Notes: generated by a model not told the origin, from the letters alone. 64,000 bases of DNA from Acanthosoma haemorrhoidale (GCA_930367205.1 OV884011.1:40623754-40687753); one strand, 5' to 3'. Shown: positions 23,301 through 34,795, counted from the stretch's first letter. Translations and numbers: made by a program.

Positions 23301-26300
23301 GATGTCTGAGGTGTCAGATTGCCTGAAGTTATGCTGAAAGGACCATCTTTGGAATACCTACAATTTGTTTTATACTGATACAAGCGCTTTCGGCGCCCTT
23401 TTAATTATTGAAGTATTTTACAATTAAATAAATAGAGTAGGAAATGAAATGAAAAGTTTAGGTAATGCCTTATATTTTTACGCAGTCAGCTCTACTAACA
23501 TTAGAGATGGACAAAGATTGCTAGACTCTTTGCTTCATTGAGAGATTCAATGCAGTAAATAAGTCAAGTCACGCTCCATCAAAAATTAGGATCAACATAT
23601 CAAAGTAAGATGACAAATACGAGAGTAACTGGTTGGTCTTAGTGCAGTCAAATAATAGGCATAATTAAAATTTATTGGAAGCATGTATTTGATTTAATGG
23701 TCAATGGTATCTTTTTGTCGGTTTGGAGTACATGTTTCTGGACACTTGATAGGCAGTGAATTGGATTTCTTTTGAATTTATTTGTACACTATGTGCTCTT
23801 TTGCCATAATTGAAATAGGTATAACAGTATTACGAAAAAAGAATGTTTAAGGATTTAAACAGAAACACCTTGATTTTCAACAAGCATCCGATATAGTATG
23901 GCTCTGTTGCAGTCGATGTAAATTAAAATTCATTTAATATTTTAAAACCTAGAGAAATCTCGCAGATTGCAAAGAATATCAAAAAATGTGTTAATGACCA
24001 CTTGGTTTTACGCCTATAAAAATCAATATCCGCAAATTACAGATCAGCTTAATCATCTTCTTGAAATATCTCTATCAGTGGGATATGATTAAAATGAATC
24101 CAAATGACTAATGGAAATCTTCTTGCACATGTCCAAAATCAATAATCATCCACCAACCCTCCCGTTGGTTAAACCACTACACGATTAGGTGAATTAGTGC
24201 TGAATAGGAATGTTCAGGCCCCGAAATATATTTCTTGGTTACTTCAGTGTCATGCTAAGCTTATCTAGCATACGGACTATTTTATTTTACTTTTCACTGT
24301 ATCTTTCAATAAACATCAATAAGATGACGTGCCTCACTAATTGTTTCTCTTCGACAGAGCTCGAACATCCAGTTCTCAGTCTACCAGAGTGATTGGTACA
24401 AGGCGGACAAAAGATTCAAGACAGCCGCTCAGATATTAATGGTCAGAGCACAGAGACCAGTCACCTTAGTCGCAATCAAGACATACACTGTCAACCTGGA
24501 GACTTTGATATCGGTAAGTACATGATACAGGTATGGTACTGATATGTTCGATGATATCAGTAGATAAATATTTATTCCATGAAATATTTACACAACACAG
24601 GGATTAACTTCCGAATCTTCCAAATCAAATTGAAATCTTAATTTAACGAACATGAACATCAAGACGCTACTATCCGGTATTATTGCAGCCACGAATGAAG
24701 AAACGGGGAAACTTTTCCAGGGCGGTAAGTTGATTTATATTTGGTTGAAGATTGGTAGGTATCGGGATAAGAAATTAATGGGGGGAGACACAATTTCGTC
24801 CCTAAATTTCTGTTGGCGGGAGCTTTAGGCTGTACACCCTTCCGCAAAGTACCGCAAACAAAAATCTAAGAATATTGCATACATATAATAATGCCATTCA
24901 ATGTTATTGTAAAAAACGTATAGGTGACACATTAATATGTTCCATCTAACATGAATAATCAATAATTAAAATAATATCACATAATATACATTATGTTTAT
25001 AGTATATTTATATGTATAAATATACATTATGTTTATAGTATATTTATATACATAAATATGTATTATGTTTATATGTCCTCTTGTCTGCCCAAATTTTATT
25101 TTTCAAAAATTTATTTTTTTTCATTGTAATTGTTATCATTAACTGTTGTTAATTCTTTACTAATTATCTTGCTTTTTGGCTTTGTCTAGGAATATGTCTC
25201 TTGATTGAAGAGGTGATTTGAATTTATATTTAATTAGGGATAATTATTAGACGAGAGGATACAATAGTAATATTCAATAATAAATAGGATTTTACGAAAG
25301 TTTTGTTAAGAACTGCATTAATTATTACTATTTATTGTGTACTTAGAAATTTGAAATTGACTGTAGAAACTTGAAATAAAGCCAAAATAAATATTATAAA
25401 CGAAATTATGCTACAAAAAAAATTGATTAGTCTAACTTAACTAATTTAAAATCACAAATTGAAAACCCCCATATCATTGTCTTTGAATTAAATCGATTAT
25501 GTTGAATATTCTTGAGTGTAAAATTGTGCGCTAGAAAAAATTGAGTGACTACTCATGTAGTCTTGATTGAGGTTGTATCTTTTGAAAAGCATCCTCTGGT
25601 ATTGCAGGTAAAGGAGAAAGACGTCAGGTGTTGATTCGACTCCGGCTGGAGGCGAAAGATTACTCTTTCCTCGTTTATCACCGCTATTTCTCCTTCTGTT
25701 CTCAAATTTCATTGGTGGATTTTTCTCCCTCCATATGGCAGGGTTGAAAAATATTAGTTAGCTTGGTCGCTGCTGCTATCTGATAGGAGAATACTGCTGC
25801 TATCTTGAATACTGACGTCAATGTTACTGTACCAGGTTCCTCGGTCCCTGTCGGCAAGTCCAGTCATAAACGCAACTTTTAAGAGTTATGATTCACTAAT
25901 TCTAACATGAAACAAATCTCACTTCCCCATAATGTCACTATTCTTAAACTAATTTTCCTTACACAGTTTTACATTTAACGAACGGATTGAATATTCAATC
26001 CCTAATGGCAGGTTTCATCGTAAAGTGAGTCGTACAGCTGATGGTAGAAAGAGCCATGAACTGTACCCACGATTTGGCATTTCACTCGAACTGTAAAAAC
26101 AAAATTTATTTGAATGTAATTAATTTTCTTAATCCGTATTAAGTGTATCAACGATGGCCAATTTCGTGGTTTACACCCCGTGGGAACCCACCATAAAAAT
26201 CTGAGGGAAGGACTTAACCCCAGGTCATTCAGTAGTGGTGACAGATACAGTGCTGGTCGAGTGTTGAGGGAGCCCGCTTCCTTGCTCACGTATTCTACTG

Positions 26301-27306
26301 TTGTACAATTTAGTAAACAGTTATCCTAGTTGTCTAAACATTATGTTTTCTATTGTGGATCCCGATCCGGCTATCCCCTGATCAAAAGTGGGATTAAACT
26401 ACAGCACACCCTCTCCAGAACAGCCGTCTATTCCAGAGCTATGGTTGAAGATTTTAGAAACTCAGAGCCATCAAACAGAAACGCAGAATCGGATTATGGT
26501 GTCTCTCATCAGACGATTGTCAAACACAAGTAAGTGCAAACCTGGTGTAAAACACGCAGAATTCAATCCTAAAGCGCAAGGGGGGGGGGGTCCCGAAATC
26601 CTGGTCCTACACCATCGAGTGCTGCATAGCAGAAGAAAATTACTAGCTTACCTCAAGAGGTAAGCCGTAACTTGTAACTTGCCGAGGTATGGTAATGTAG
26701 GCAGTCACTTTTCGTCTACCAGTGTAATTGGCCAAGGTATGTTCGCATTCCCTTGCCGGGGGGATCTGTTGAGCTAGTACATATTTTACTTTTCCGACAC
26801 CGATGTTAGGAAAAATGAATATTAAAATCTAAAATCCCAAATAATAGCATAATATTAAAAATTAAACATTATTACATCATTATTAATGCTTCACTTACAA
26901 TAACATACAATGTTATTACTATACTATACAAAGCAGTATTCTGAGAGATTTATGTTTTTGCAGCACTTGAAAGTAACAGCGGGAGAAGCCAAAAGCGTTC
27001 GTTATTAGAAATATACATTTTTGTATGAAAGTAAAGGAGCCCTCCTCTATCTTACATTTTCCATCTTGGGCTTCCACTTTTCGTAATGCAAATAACTTTC
27101 CCGGCGTTCACTGAGAAACGTTTTTTTTTTTATAAGTGTATTATAAGATATTTTATGTCCTCACCTTGTCATATCTAGTTTACAATCCATTTAGAGATGA
27201 GAACGGTTTATGTATGCAAAATCGTCTTGTTTACTGCCTCCAATTTATTACGTGTTCTCAAGCAAATACTACTGTGTTAGATCTATTGTGTACTCGCTTA
27301 GGCGGT

Positions 27307-27346
<40 letters not shown>

Positions 27347-30300
27347 GGCCCCTGCGCAAGGATGACACTCAAAATCGTAATGTATTTGCGCATGCGCTAC
27401 TGTTAACAGCACCTCTCTGTATCGTTCTTACTTCAAAGCCTGTATACTACCGTTTATAGGCCGCACTTCATCTATAAGATTGTCCCAGCAGGCAACTTAC
27501 GTGAGCTGGAAGCATAAAAGTGAAATCGGACCAAGAAGTCGGCCATATTGGACGCCTAGCCATTAACCGTTCACGGATCGGAGATAATACCAAGCAATAG
27601 GCTCAGTGAGCCAGACGGTCTGGTGGCTCAGAGCCAAGACCGGTGACTATACCCTGGAAGCTGTGAGTTCGAATGACAGCGGCGCAACTTATTTTTTTTA
27701 TTAACGTAACAAACATTGCTATGATAAAATGCGATTTTATCAGCAATTAATATCCCAAAATAAAAAAAAACGATCTAGGTCACTAGGTCCAACTCCGACC
27801 CCGTCGCCTGTAAAGCGAAAACCTAGACGCTCAAATAGGAACATACAAATGACCTCCTCTGCAGCTAGTTCCATGGAAGAGATACCTCCACAGGCCAGCA
27901 CATCAAAAAAATAAACCACCATAGAGTCCCCTTTCTTTACGCCTAACACCTTTGAGGCGTTGAAAAATATCCCAGCAGAAGAAATGGAAGTCAAACAAAC
28001 ACCCACACAGCCCAAGCCACCCGCTATATTTGTACGTAACATTAGCAACTTTGAATTACTATGCTCACAAATGAGTAAAATTGTAGGTACCGGAAAATAT
28101 ACGTGCCTCAATAGGTCACGGGACACTAAAATCTCCTTGGACACTCCCGATACTTATCGGGCCATTATAAAATATTTGGATGAAACCAATGCCGACTTTG
28201 ATACTTATCAACTGAAACAAGAACGTTCGCTCCGAGTAGTGATCAGAAATTTGCACCCGACCACACCATCTGATGAAATAGAAGATGAACTCTCTGCTCT
28301 CGGATTCAAAGTTCACCAAATAACGAACGTGTTACGTGAGGATAGACAACAAGAGGAATCAATAAAAACGGCGTTACCACTGTTCTTTGTCGATCTAGAG
28401 TGAACACCTGGAGTGGAGAAGATATATGATATAACACAACTGATGATTTCACACTGTATTACACAAGGGTACAGGTTAAAAAACCGTATCCCAACGCGAC
28501 ATCGTCCAGCGCCGTAACTGTCAGGCATATGGGCACACGAAATCTTACTGCCACCACCCTCCCAGATGTGTAAAGTGCAGTGGTCAGCACAAAAGTGAAT
28601 TGCGCAAAAAGCCCCTTAAATCGCCTACGGTATGCGTACTTTGCAAGCAAGGCCAACTACAAGGGCTGTGAGGCTTACAGAACGCTGAAGTCGAGAACCG
28701 AACAAAACCGTCAGTCAGAAGTGGAAAAACTAGCAACAAGAAGCGGCCCAGCCAGAAATTTGAGGCCTTCTGTCTCTTTCGCCAATGCCGTTTGCAACAG
28801 AGAGCAGTCAATAGCACCGCCCACTCCCTGTCCACAAGATCACCTTTCCCAGCATTCCGTTCACCCCGTCAACCCTCAAGCTCAATCCCATCCTCAACCA
28901 CACATCTCGCATATTCCTCCACCAAGTTCTTCGGATCTCACCAGCTTTTTAACATCATTCCTTACAGAGTTCAGAACCCTAATTACTCCTCTCATTTTCT
29001 TTCTTACAAATCTTGTCTCCTACCTTATCCCCGTTTAACAAAATCCATAAGTGGATCCTTCCGACTCCGACAGTACTACTCCACGACAAAAACATCGACG
29101 TAGCTCTCATTACTGAAACAAGACTTACGAGTAAACGACCATTTACGGTTCGACAGTACCATACTTACCGAACTGATCACCCAGATGGAAGAGCTCATGC
29201 AGGTACCGCTGTCATTGTTCATAACTCCATTTCTCATTGCATAGTTCCTTTGGTAGCACATGATTTCCTTCAGTCCACTGTAGTGTCAATCATCACCTTC
29301 CCTTTCCCCGTTATTCTAGCATCAGTGTACTTCCCTCCCAATAAATCAATTTCCGATTCCCAATTCATCTCCTTTCTAGACTCCATCGGACATTGTTTCC
29401 TTGTGGGTGGGGACTTTAATACGAAGCACCAACACTGGGGGTCAAGATCCACTAATACACGCGGACGTGCTTTGCTGTCTGCACTCACACGGAAACATTG
29501 CTCCATGATCTCTCCTAACACAGCCATCTATTGGCCATCAGATCCCAACCGAAATCCAGATCTCCTAGACTACTTCTTCTACAATAGTTTAGGAACACTA
29601 AACTATTCACTCAAGCGCCTCGATGACCTCTCCTCCGATCATAGCCCTTTATTATCAACCATTTCCCTAAGACCAATTCACAAACTACCTCCTACTTCAT
29701 TTATTAGGAGCCCAGTCGATTAGGACCACTTCCGCCAACTTCTTACAGGCTCCGTTGACCTCAAAGTGTCCCTGAAAACATCCCAAGACCTCGACGATGC
29801 AGTGCATTATTTCACTACTCTGGTCCAGAGGTCGGCTTGGGAGGCATCGTCGCCCCACCGTCATCCAAAAACTCACAATCAAAATCATTTACCTCAGCAT
29901 CTCAAAGACCTAATCCAATCCAAACGCCATTCCAGAACAGTATGGCAAAGATCCCGAAATCCTGCTGATTGCCGCTCATACAATCAGTACTGCAGATTGG
30001 TAAAGTGGCAATTGGCGTCCTTCCGTTGTGATTCTTTCAATTTCCACCTCTCCTCTCTTTCTACCAGGGATAACTCCCTGTGGAATGTAACTAAAAAAAT
30101 CCTAAAGTATCATCCTGTTTCACACCCACTCCGTCGCAATGGTCCTGGGCGGCTTCGGATGGGGATAGGTCACAGGAATTTGCTTTGCATCTTACCCATA
30201 CTTTCACACCTCACCTTTCTCTTCAAAGCCATACTTACAGCACAACTGTAGAAGATTATCTCAAGAGGTATTGGTGCTCTCTCACTTCCACCAAAAGCCG

Positions 30301-32353
30301 TTAACCACTCTGAGGTCAAATACCTTCTGAAAAACTTACCTTACCAATATCCCCTGGATATGATCTTCTTACTCCTTAAATTCTCAAACAGCTTCCTCAT
30401 AAAGCCATAATCTTCCAAACCTACATTTATAATTGCATTATTCGAACGACGCACTTTCCTCTCCTCTGGAAACACTCGATTATTGTCCTATTCGCCAATA
30501 CCGGAAAACCACCCAACGACGCCTCATCTTGCCGTCCGATTAGGCTACTTCCTATCCTCTCAAAAATATTTGAGAAACTCCTCTTAAAACGTCTACTTCC
30601 AATTGTTGAATCGAAAAACCTTTATCCTACTCACCAGTTTGGCTTCCGCCAACGACATTCCACTGCTCAACAAGGCCTTCGCGTTGTCGATCACACCTCC
30701 TCAGCCCTTGAAACCAAACAGTATTGCACTGCAGCCTTTCTTGATATAGCTCAAGCTTTTGACAGGGTTTTGCACGCAGGTTTGCTTTACAAGCTCAGAG
30801 GATATTTACCGCAGACCCTATTCCCAATCCTACAGTCCTACCTTTCAAACCGCTTCTTCCAAGTCCGCTGTGGTTCAGAATATTCTAACTACTATCCCAT
30901 AAAAGCAGCTGTTCCACAGGGCAGCGTCCTGGGTCCCATCATCTATAACCTATACACCGCTGATGTCCCCTCTACCCCCAATACCTTCTTGGCAACAGTT
31001 GCAGATGACACTGCAGTCTTTTCATCCCACTCAGACCCTGATATAGCATCCTAAAACCTTTAAAAACACCTTGATGTGATCAAGTATTGGTGCAACCAAT
31101 GGCGATCAAGGTCGATGAAGGAAAATGCTCCCACATAACCTTTACCCTCTGCCGCAAGTTCCGTCCGCTAGTCTTTTTCAATTCGATTCCTCTCCCCGTG
31201 TCTGAGACAGTAAGGTATTTAGTCTTCCATCTCGACAAAAGACTGACATGGAACCCACACACGAGGCTAAAAAGACAAGAACTAAACAGACGCTTTGGAC
31301 AGCTGTACAGACTACTTCGAAGGACATCCCATCTCTCAATAGAAAATAAACTACTTATTTACAAAGTTATACTTAAGCCAATCTGGACATACGAAATAGA
31401 GCTATGGGGGACAGCAAAAAAGTCGAACAATAAGCGCATCCAATCCATTCAATCAAAAGTCCCGAGAACAATAGTAAATGCCCCCTATTACGTCAGCAAC
31501 AAAACCCTTCATAATGATCTTAATATACCCTGCATTCTGGAACTCATCCCTTGAAATTCATGAAATTCCATAGTAACCTATCTAACCACGCTAATCCCGT
31601 AGCACAGTCATTGCACTGCTCCACTCATCCCTATAATCCTCCGTGGAGGCTGAAACGGCAGTGGCCTCGTACCTGCCATAAATGCGCAACAGTGTGAGTC
31701 CTGGCAATGGCCAGTTTCTCAAATCATGTGCTGAGCGTATGTGGCTCTCACGCTCTTCGTTGGCCTCACTCGATCGGTGGCGTGGCTGGTGGAGGGGCAC
31801 GGGGGACTTCCCAAGACACCGCTTCCTCTTTCGCATGCGAGGGAGGGAACAACCATGTGGACTTGGGAGGCCTCTGGGCTGTTTGTAAATATTGTATGAA
31901 TGTGCGAGTGAATGATGAATTGTAAATATGGTATGAATGAAAACATTTATGTCAATTATTTATTGCCTATTAAGTATTAAGGCAGATTGTAATTTCATCA
32001 TAATAAAGTTGTTTATAATATAAAAAGATCTATTGTATAGTCATCTCAATCAAAGTAACATAATATTTAATGGATATTTCAGAATGCGCCACTAATAAAT
32101 TAGTCTGACCCACCCCTGCGGATAGAGCCCCGAATCCTGATACTAATATATTACGTAAAAACTTTTTAAAATTTAAGCCTCCCTAAAAAATGTAGCGTGA
32201 CAACAGTTGGTGGAGTTAGCATTAAATGATTTTTATTTGTATTCTCAATAAAAATAAAATCCTATGAAAATAGATTTGTTTGAAATTTCTGTGTTGCAGA
32301 TATTCCAGTTCGTGTACTCAACATGTGCCCTGCTGGCCAAGATGAAGGATTAA
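19551..32353 (+). CDS. odorant receptor 1 (insect 7tm_6 family), five exons
   Basis: Coding exons 19551-20383, 22517-22616, 22695-22799, 24358-24513 and 32300-32353 join with GT/AG sites and consistent phases to about 415 codons, the usual size of an insect odorant receptor. Insect ORs are seven-helix proteins with an intracellular N terminus that form ligand-gated channels with the co-receptor Orco in olfactory neurons. The C-terminal part has the family hallmark FKTAAQILMVRAQRPVTLVA and a short last exon FQFVYSTCALLAKMKD. The first Met may instead be at 19605, where the paralog at 45340 also has one; this would shorten it by 18 residues. Intron 4 is about 7.8 kb because of the U6-LINE insertion. 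No stop or frameshift was seen, so the gene looks intact. Confidence 0.9.
21856..22042 (-). mobile_element. 5'-truncated LINE-C 3' end with 12-bp target duplication
   Basis: A T run followed by GAAGCTCTCTAGGTCGAATT and further sequence nearly identical to the 3' end of LINE-C at 54572-54750, in minus orientation. TTGTGAAATAAT at 21844-21855 and 22043-22054 is the target duplication. It lies in intron 1 of odorant receptor 1. Confidence 0.88.
22517..22616 (+). CDS. odorant receptor 1, exon 2
   Basis: 100 nt, acceptor ATACTTTAG, donor CTTT|GTAAGT. Encodes RYGEILKDVYNSLITFILM and most of a hydrophobic helix. The following intron is only 78 bp. Confidence 0.88.
22695..22799 (+). CDS. odorant receptor 1, exon 3
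   Basis: 105 nt, acceptor TTTTCAG, donor GCG|GTAAGT. Encodes GEKDVLFTVKLFLFLLYQVI and ends CSSYIETA, the helix 6 region of the family. Confidence 0.88.
24358..24513 (+). CDS. odorant receptor 1, exon 4
   Basis: 156 nt, acceptor TTCGACAG, donor TCG|GTAAGT. Encodes the conserved C-terminal block from SSNIQFSVYQSDWYKAD through RAQRPVTLVA to NLETLIS, the region most conserved across insect ORs. Confidence 0.9.
24986..25074 (+). repeat. 36-bp tandem repeat, about 2.5 copies
   Basis: Units ATACATTATGTTTATAGTAT... start at 24986, 25022 and (partial) 25058, each ending TATAAAT or CATAAAT. AT-only minisatellite within intron 4 of odorant receptor 1. Confidence 0.8.
27279..27289 (+). repeat. target-site duplication AGATCTATTGT of the U6-LINE insertion (left copy)
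   Basis: AGATCTATTGT here and at 32026-32036 are identical 11-mers bounding the U6 plus LINE unit. The U6 5' end begins on the next base. Confidence 0.85.
27290..27378 (+). ncRNA. U6 snRNA-derived sequence (retro-copied, 3'-truncated)
   Basis: Near-identical to the 5' and central part of spliceosomal U6: GTACATATACTAAAATTGG, the ACAGAGAAGATTAGCATGGC core (ACAGAGA box and following) and CAAGGATGACACTCAAAATCGT. It begins close to the known U6 5' end with a few changes (GTACTCGCTTAGGCGG instead of the usual GTTCTTGCTTCGGCAG) and stops before the U6 3' tail. The Jockey 5' UTR starts about six bases later. It lies inside the target duplication, and no TATA box or T-run terminator is placed correctly, so I read it as a pseudogene created by reverse transcription, not a working U6 gene. 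Confidence 0.88.
27610..27690 (+). other. tRNA-like segment in the Jockey 5' UTR
   Basis: GTGGCTCAGAGCCAAGACC (D-arm/box A-like) is followed about 35 bases later by GTGAGTTCGAATGAC (T-arm/box B-like). The same segment in the minus copy at 39846-39925 forms a perfect 5-bp T-arm stem with a 7-base ATCGAAT loop. Whether it promotes transcription is unknown. Confidence 0.5.
27729..29036 (+). pseudogene. Jockey-A ORF1 (gag-like nucleic-acid-binding protein)
   Basis: Starts MRFYQQLISQNKKKRSRSL. A TAA at 27912-27914 interrupts the frame, which resumes at once and runs to 28403. The middle has the Jockey ORF1-type domain (LRVVIRNLHPTTPSDEIEDE), as found before the zinc knuckles in Jockey-clade gag proteins. 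A CCHC region follows in shifted frames (near 28500-28680), then a Pro/Ser-rich C terminus. Broken by several frameshifts. Confidence 0.8.
29042..31555 (+). pseudogene. Jockey-A ORF2 (endonuclease and reverse transcriptase)
   Basis: The APE-type endonuclease is open at 29013-29723: HDKNIDVALITETRLTSKRP, the GGDFNTKHQHWGS motif, and SSDHSPLL at its end. A roughly 60-bp deletion removes the normal N terminus (WNANGVRTHTNEL in other copies). RT pieces follow in several frames, including VPQGSVLGPIIYNLYTA and the catalytic box read as VADDTAVF, where sister copies have FADDTAV. The C-terminal part lies at 31087-31554. Confidence 0.85.
32300..32353 (+). CDS. odorant receptor 1, exon 5 (last)
   Basis: 54 nt after acceptor TGTGTTGCAG, encoding IFQFVYSTCALLAKMKD and TAA at 32351-32353. 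Same length and phase as the last exon of receptor 2, which fixes the gene end despite the 7.8-kb intron. Confidence 0.9.
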   Translation: MFQFVYSTCALLAKMKD

Positions 32354-32644
32354 CCTCACCACAAAAATACCATCCTTTCAAGAATGATCATTTATAAACA
32401 TAAATGATGAAAATACACTTGTATTTTGAAAAAAAAGTAGTGGATTGCTTATAAAAACCCTTCCACGGAGACTACTACAAGGAGCAATTAATTTATTAAC
32501 ATATTAATTATTTTAAAATTTAGAAAAAACGTAATTCTTACAATTCATTAAGAGATTAAACATTTTTTTTATTAATTACATACCTTTGAATGGATTAAAT
32601 CACGGACATTTGTACACAGTAGTAAAAATTGTACTTTCAAAAGA

Positions 32645-32800
32645 ATTGTTATTATTAATCAACTTTTTTATTGTGATAAAATTAGAATCTGGCTTATTGG
32701 GCAATAAGTAATTATGATAAATGTTCTCATTCGTACCATATTTACAATTTTCATTCGCTCGCTCATTCATTCAATATTTACAAACAGCCGAGAGATCTGC
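32645..32800 (-). mobile_element. old Jockey-A 3' end fragment
   Basis: Minus-strand match to the 3' UTR of the Jockey copy ending at 32025 (reading from 32800: CGGCTGTTTGTAAATATTGAATGA, then AATATGGTACGAATGAGAAC, then CACAATAAA). More diverged than the other copies. It lies just downstream of odorant receptor 1. Confidence 0.7.
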
Positions 32801-34380
32801 CAAACCCCGTAATTATACTAATAATAATCGTAATAAGCGTAATCATACCTCCATTCACAAATAATACCATAATAAAAACAAAAACTTTGTTTAATGAAAC
32901 AAAATGCAAGTATAGTTCTATCACATTTCCTCATTATAACAGTTATATGTTTGTGATTTCAAGGATAAAATTGACTTTATTATTAATGTACTTACATTAA
33001 TATTCTGTATCTCTTTATTAATCAAGAATGCAGTGGAGCGAAAATCAGTAAACAGTAAATCAATAAAACTGTTCAGATTTGGTACATATTTTTTTTTTTT
33101 TCAACTTCATTGGTGAAAATAAATGAAACAAGAAAAAAAAAAATATCGTCCGGACGTGGGAGTGTCATTATTATAGTTTCTATTCCACAACCTGAGCTCA
33201 TTGACAAAAATTTTAATAAAAAAAATACAGTAATAACTGACCACAAACATATCTGCTATCAGTGTGACATGCTCCATACGGTCATCGACATAATCCAGGA
33301 TTGTACACAGGCTAATAATTAGGAAGTGCTATGTGTATAAGTTTCAAACTTTATAAAAGTGAGATCTGCCAGCTATTAACTATTCCTTTATTTGTTAGCC
33401 TAATGTTTTAAGTTTGGCTTTATTTCTATCCTATAACTCCGATCCTATATCGTCTTGATAGTTATTGGTCAACAAGAAAATATTAACGAGGGTCACTGAT
33501 AAAATTGTTGGGAATATAGTTCCTTCACCAGGGATAGAGAGAGGCTAGACAGAGCCTCAAAGATCGTTTATACGAAAACAAAAGACGCGGGTTCGAATCT
33601 CGGTGCTGTTACTTATTGGCCATATCTTTTCTCTTTAAGTGATAATTATTTTAACTAACGTGGTTTATGTCATAAAGTTTATTTTTCATGATGAAGTCAT
33701 GTAAAAATTATTGTTTTTAATATCAAGCTATTATTAACAATATTGTGAGTTAGATGTTAGCTGTGACTGTATGCCTGATTAGAGTTCTTTGGGAGATCGG
33801 CTTAGGATGACGAAAATCTAATATTTGGCATTAATATAGAATCAATCCTGGTGGTTGATATGCCCTCAAAAAACAAAAACATAACTAATATCTCTTATTT
33901 AGCAACAAAAGTCAATTACCGAACAAACTCTTCCGCGTCATTATTTTTAATATTAAGTATGATATTAATTAAACAGTGTGTTTTAGCATGTATCTTCGTA
34001 CTGATTTTTATTTTTTAGCTTTTTTTTTTCTTAGATCCTCTTATGCAACCGTAGTACGACCGTTCTACAGCTTCACTTTTTTTCTGATCTAATGTCGATA
34101 TGATATCGTGTATTTTATTTAGTAAACTCATTTTTGAAAACTCAAGATCAAAGGAAAGCATTAAACGGAAATGTCTCCATCGAATGGAATTTAATGATTC
34201 ACATGGCTTCAGTCTGGAACTAAATATTCTTTATACAAGGACAACTTATACAAGGAAAACGTGGATCTTCTTGATACCACGTTAGAGGGAGGCCCATTAT
34301 CCTTTTATTTTATCAGCTGTCTGAACCGGCTTTTAGTTAAATGATAACTTATGGATCAAGCTTCTTAGAGAGATTTACAG
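32801..34380. other. intergenic DNA with one tRNA-like motif, no gene seen
   Basis: AT-rich. Around 33575-33605, GACGCGGGTTCGAATCTCGG resembles a tRNA T-arm/box B and is preceded by GGCTAGACAGAGCC; no acceptor stem closes, so it could be a tRNA-derived SINE remnant. Confidence 0.4.
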
Positions 34381-34384
34381 AAGT

Positions 34385-34690
34385 CATTATTATGATAAAA
34401 TTACCTGCCTTATTGGGCAATAAGTATTTGTGTTCAATATTCTCATTCATACCATATATACAGTTCTTCATTCACTCGCTCTTTCTCCCCCTCGCATTCG
34501 AAAGAGGAAGTGGAGTCTTGGGAAGAATGTAGGGTATACTTAGATCGATATGAAGGGTTTTGTTGCTGACGTAATAAAGGGCATTTACTATTGTTTTCAG
34601 AACTTTTGATTGAAAGGATTGGATACTCTTGTTGTTTGATTTTCGTTGATGTTTGCTGCCTCCATAGCTTTATTCCATACGTCCTGATTG
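34385..34690 (-). mobile_element. old Jockey-like 3' fragment
   Basis: Matches the minus-strand 3' region of the Jockey copies (TTCATACCATATATACAG, CACTCGCTCTTTCT, GAATGTAGGGTATACTTAGA, GAAGGGTTTTGTTGCTGACG), with an internal deletion. Confidence 0.7.
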
Positions 34691-34699
34691 GCTAACTAA

Positions 34700-34795
34700 A
34701 ACACCACCCTATTTGTTCTATGTCGATCTCGAGCGAACATCTGGAGGAGAGGAAATCTACGAATCAACCCACCACATACTAGAATACAACTGTAT
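34700..34795 (+). mobile_element. Jockey-like ORF1 fragment, plus strand
   Basis: TTGTTCTATGTCGATCTCGA and onward matches TTCTTTGTCGATCTAGAGTG in ORF1 of the copy at 28380. It is head-to-head with the minus fragment before it and leads into the 21-bp repeat unit that is the target of LTR-X. Confidence 0.55.

Larger units (their letters stand above)
27290..32025 (+). mobile_element. U6-Jockey LINE chimera inserted in odorant receptor 1 intron 4
   Basis: A near-full-length Jockey-clade LINE (27385-32025) preceded by U6 sequence. The LINE 5' end, TTTGCGCATGCGCTACT, matches the 5' end of the independent minus-strand copy at 40207, which has no U6. The 3' end carries TAATAAAGTTG and a short A-rich tail. 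The 11-bp duplication AGATCTATTGT encloses U6 and LINE together, so they were inserted in one event. The ORFs carry several stops, frameshifts and a short deletion at the start of ORF2. Confidence 0.88.

Noticed and set aside
26150..26290. SINE on the minus strand
   Set aside because: Tract with GGGTTCCCACGGGG-like and GGGTTAAGTCC-like pieces resembles a tRNA-derived SINE, but no tail, target duplication or second copy is visible in this window.
27290..27378. Functional U6 snRNA gene
   Set aside because: It lacks the U6 3' tail and T-run terminator, no TATA box is placed upstream, and it lies inside the target duplication of a retrotransposon.
31591..31946. Short frames on both strands near the Jockey 3' UTR
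   Set aside because: Shadows of the ORF2 end and 3' UTR; the same sequence recurs in other copies without being kept open.
33510..33610. tRNA gene
   Set aside because: A box B-like GGTTCGAATC is present, but I could not close an acceptor stem or a proper anticodon arm. At most a SINE remnant.
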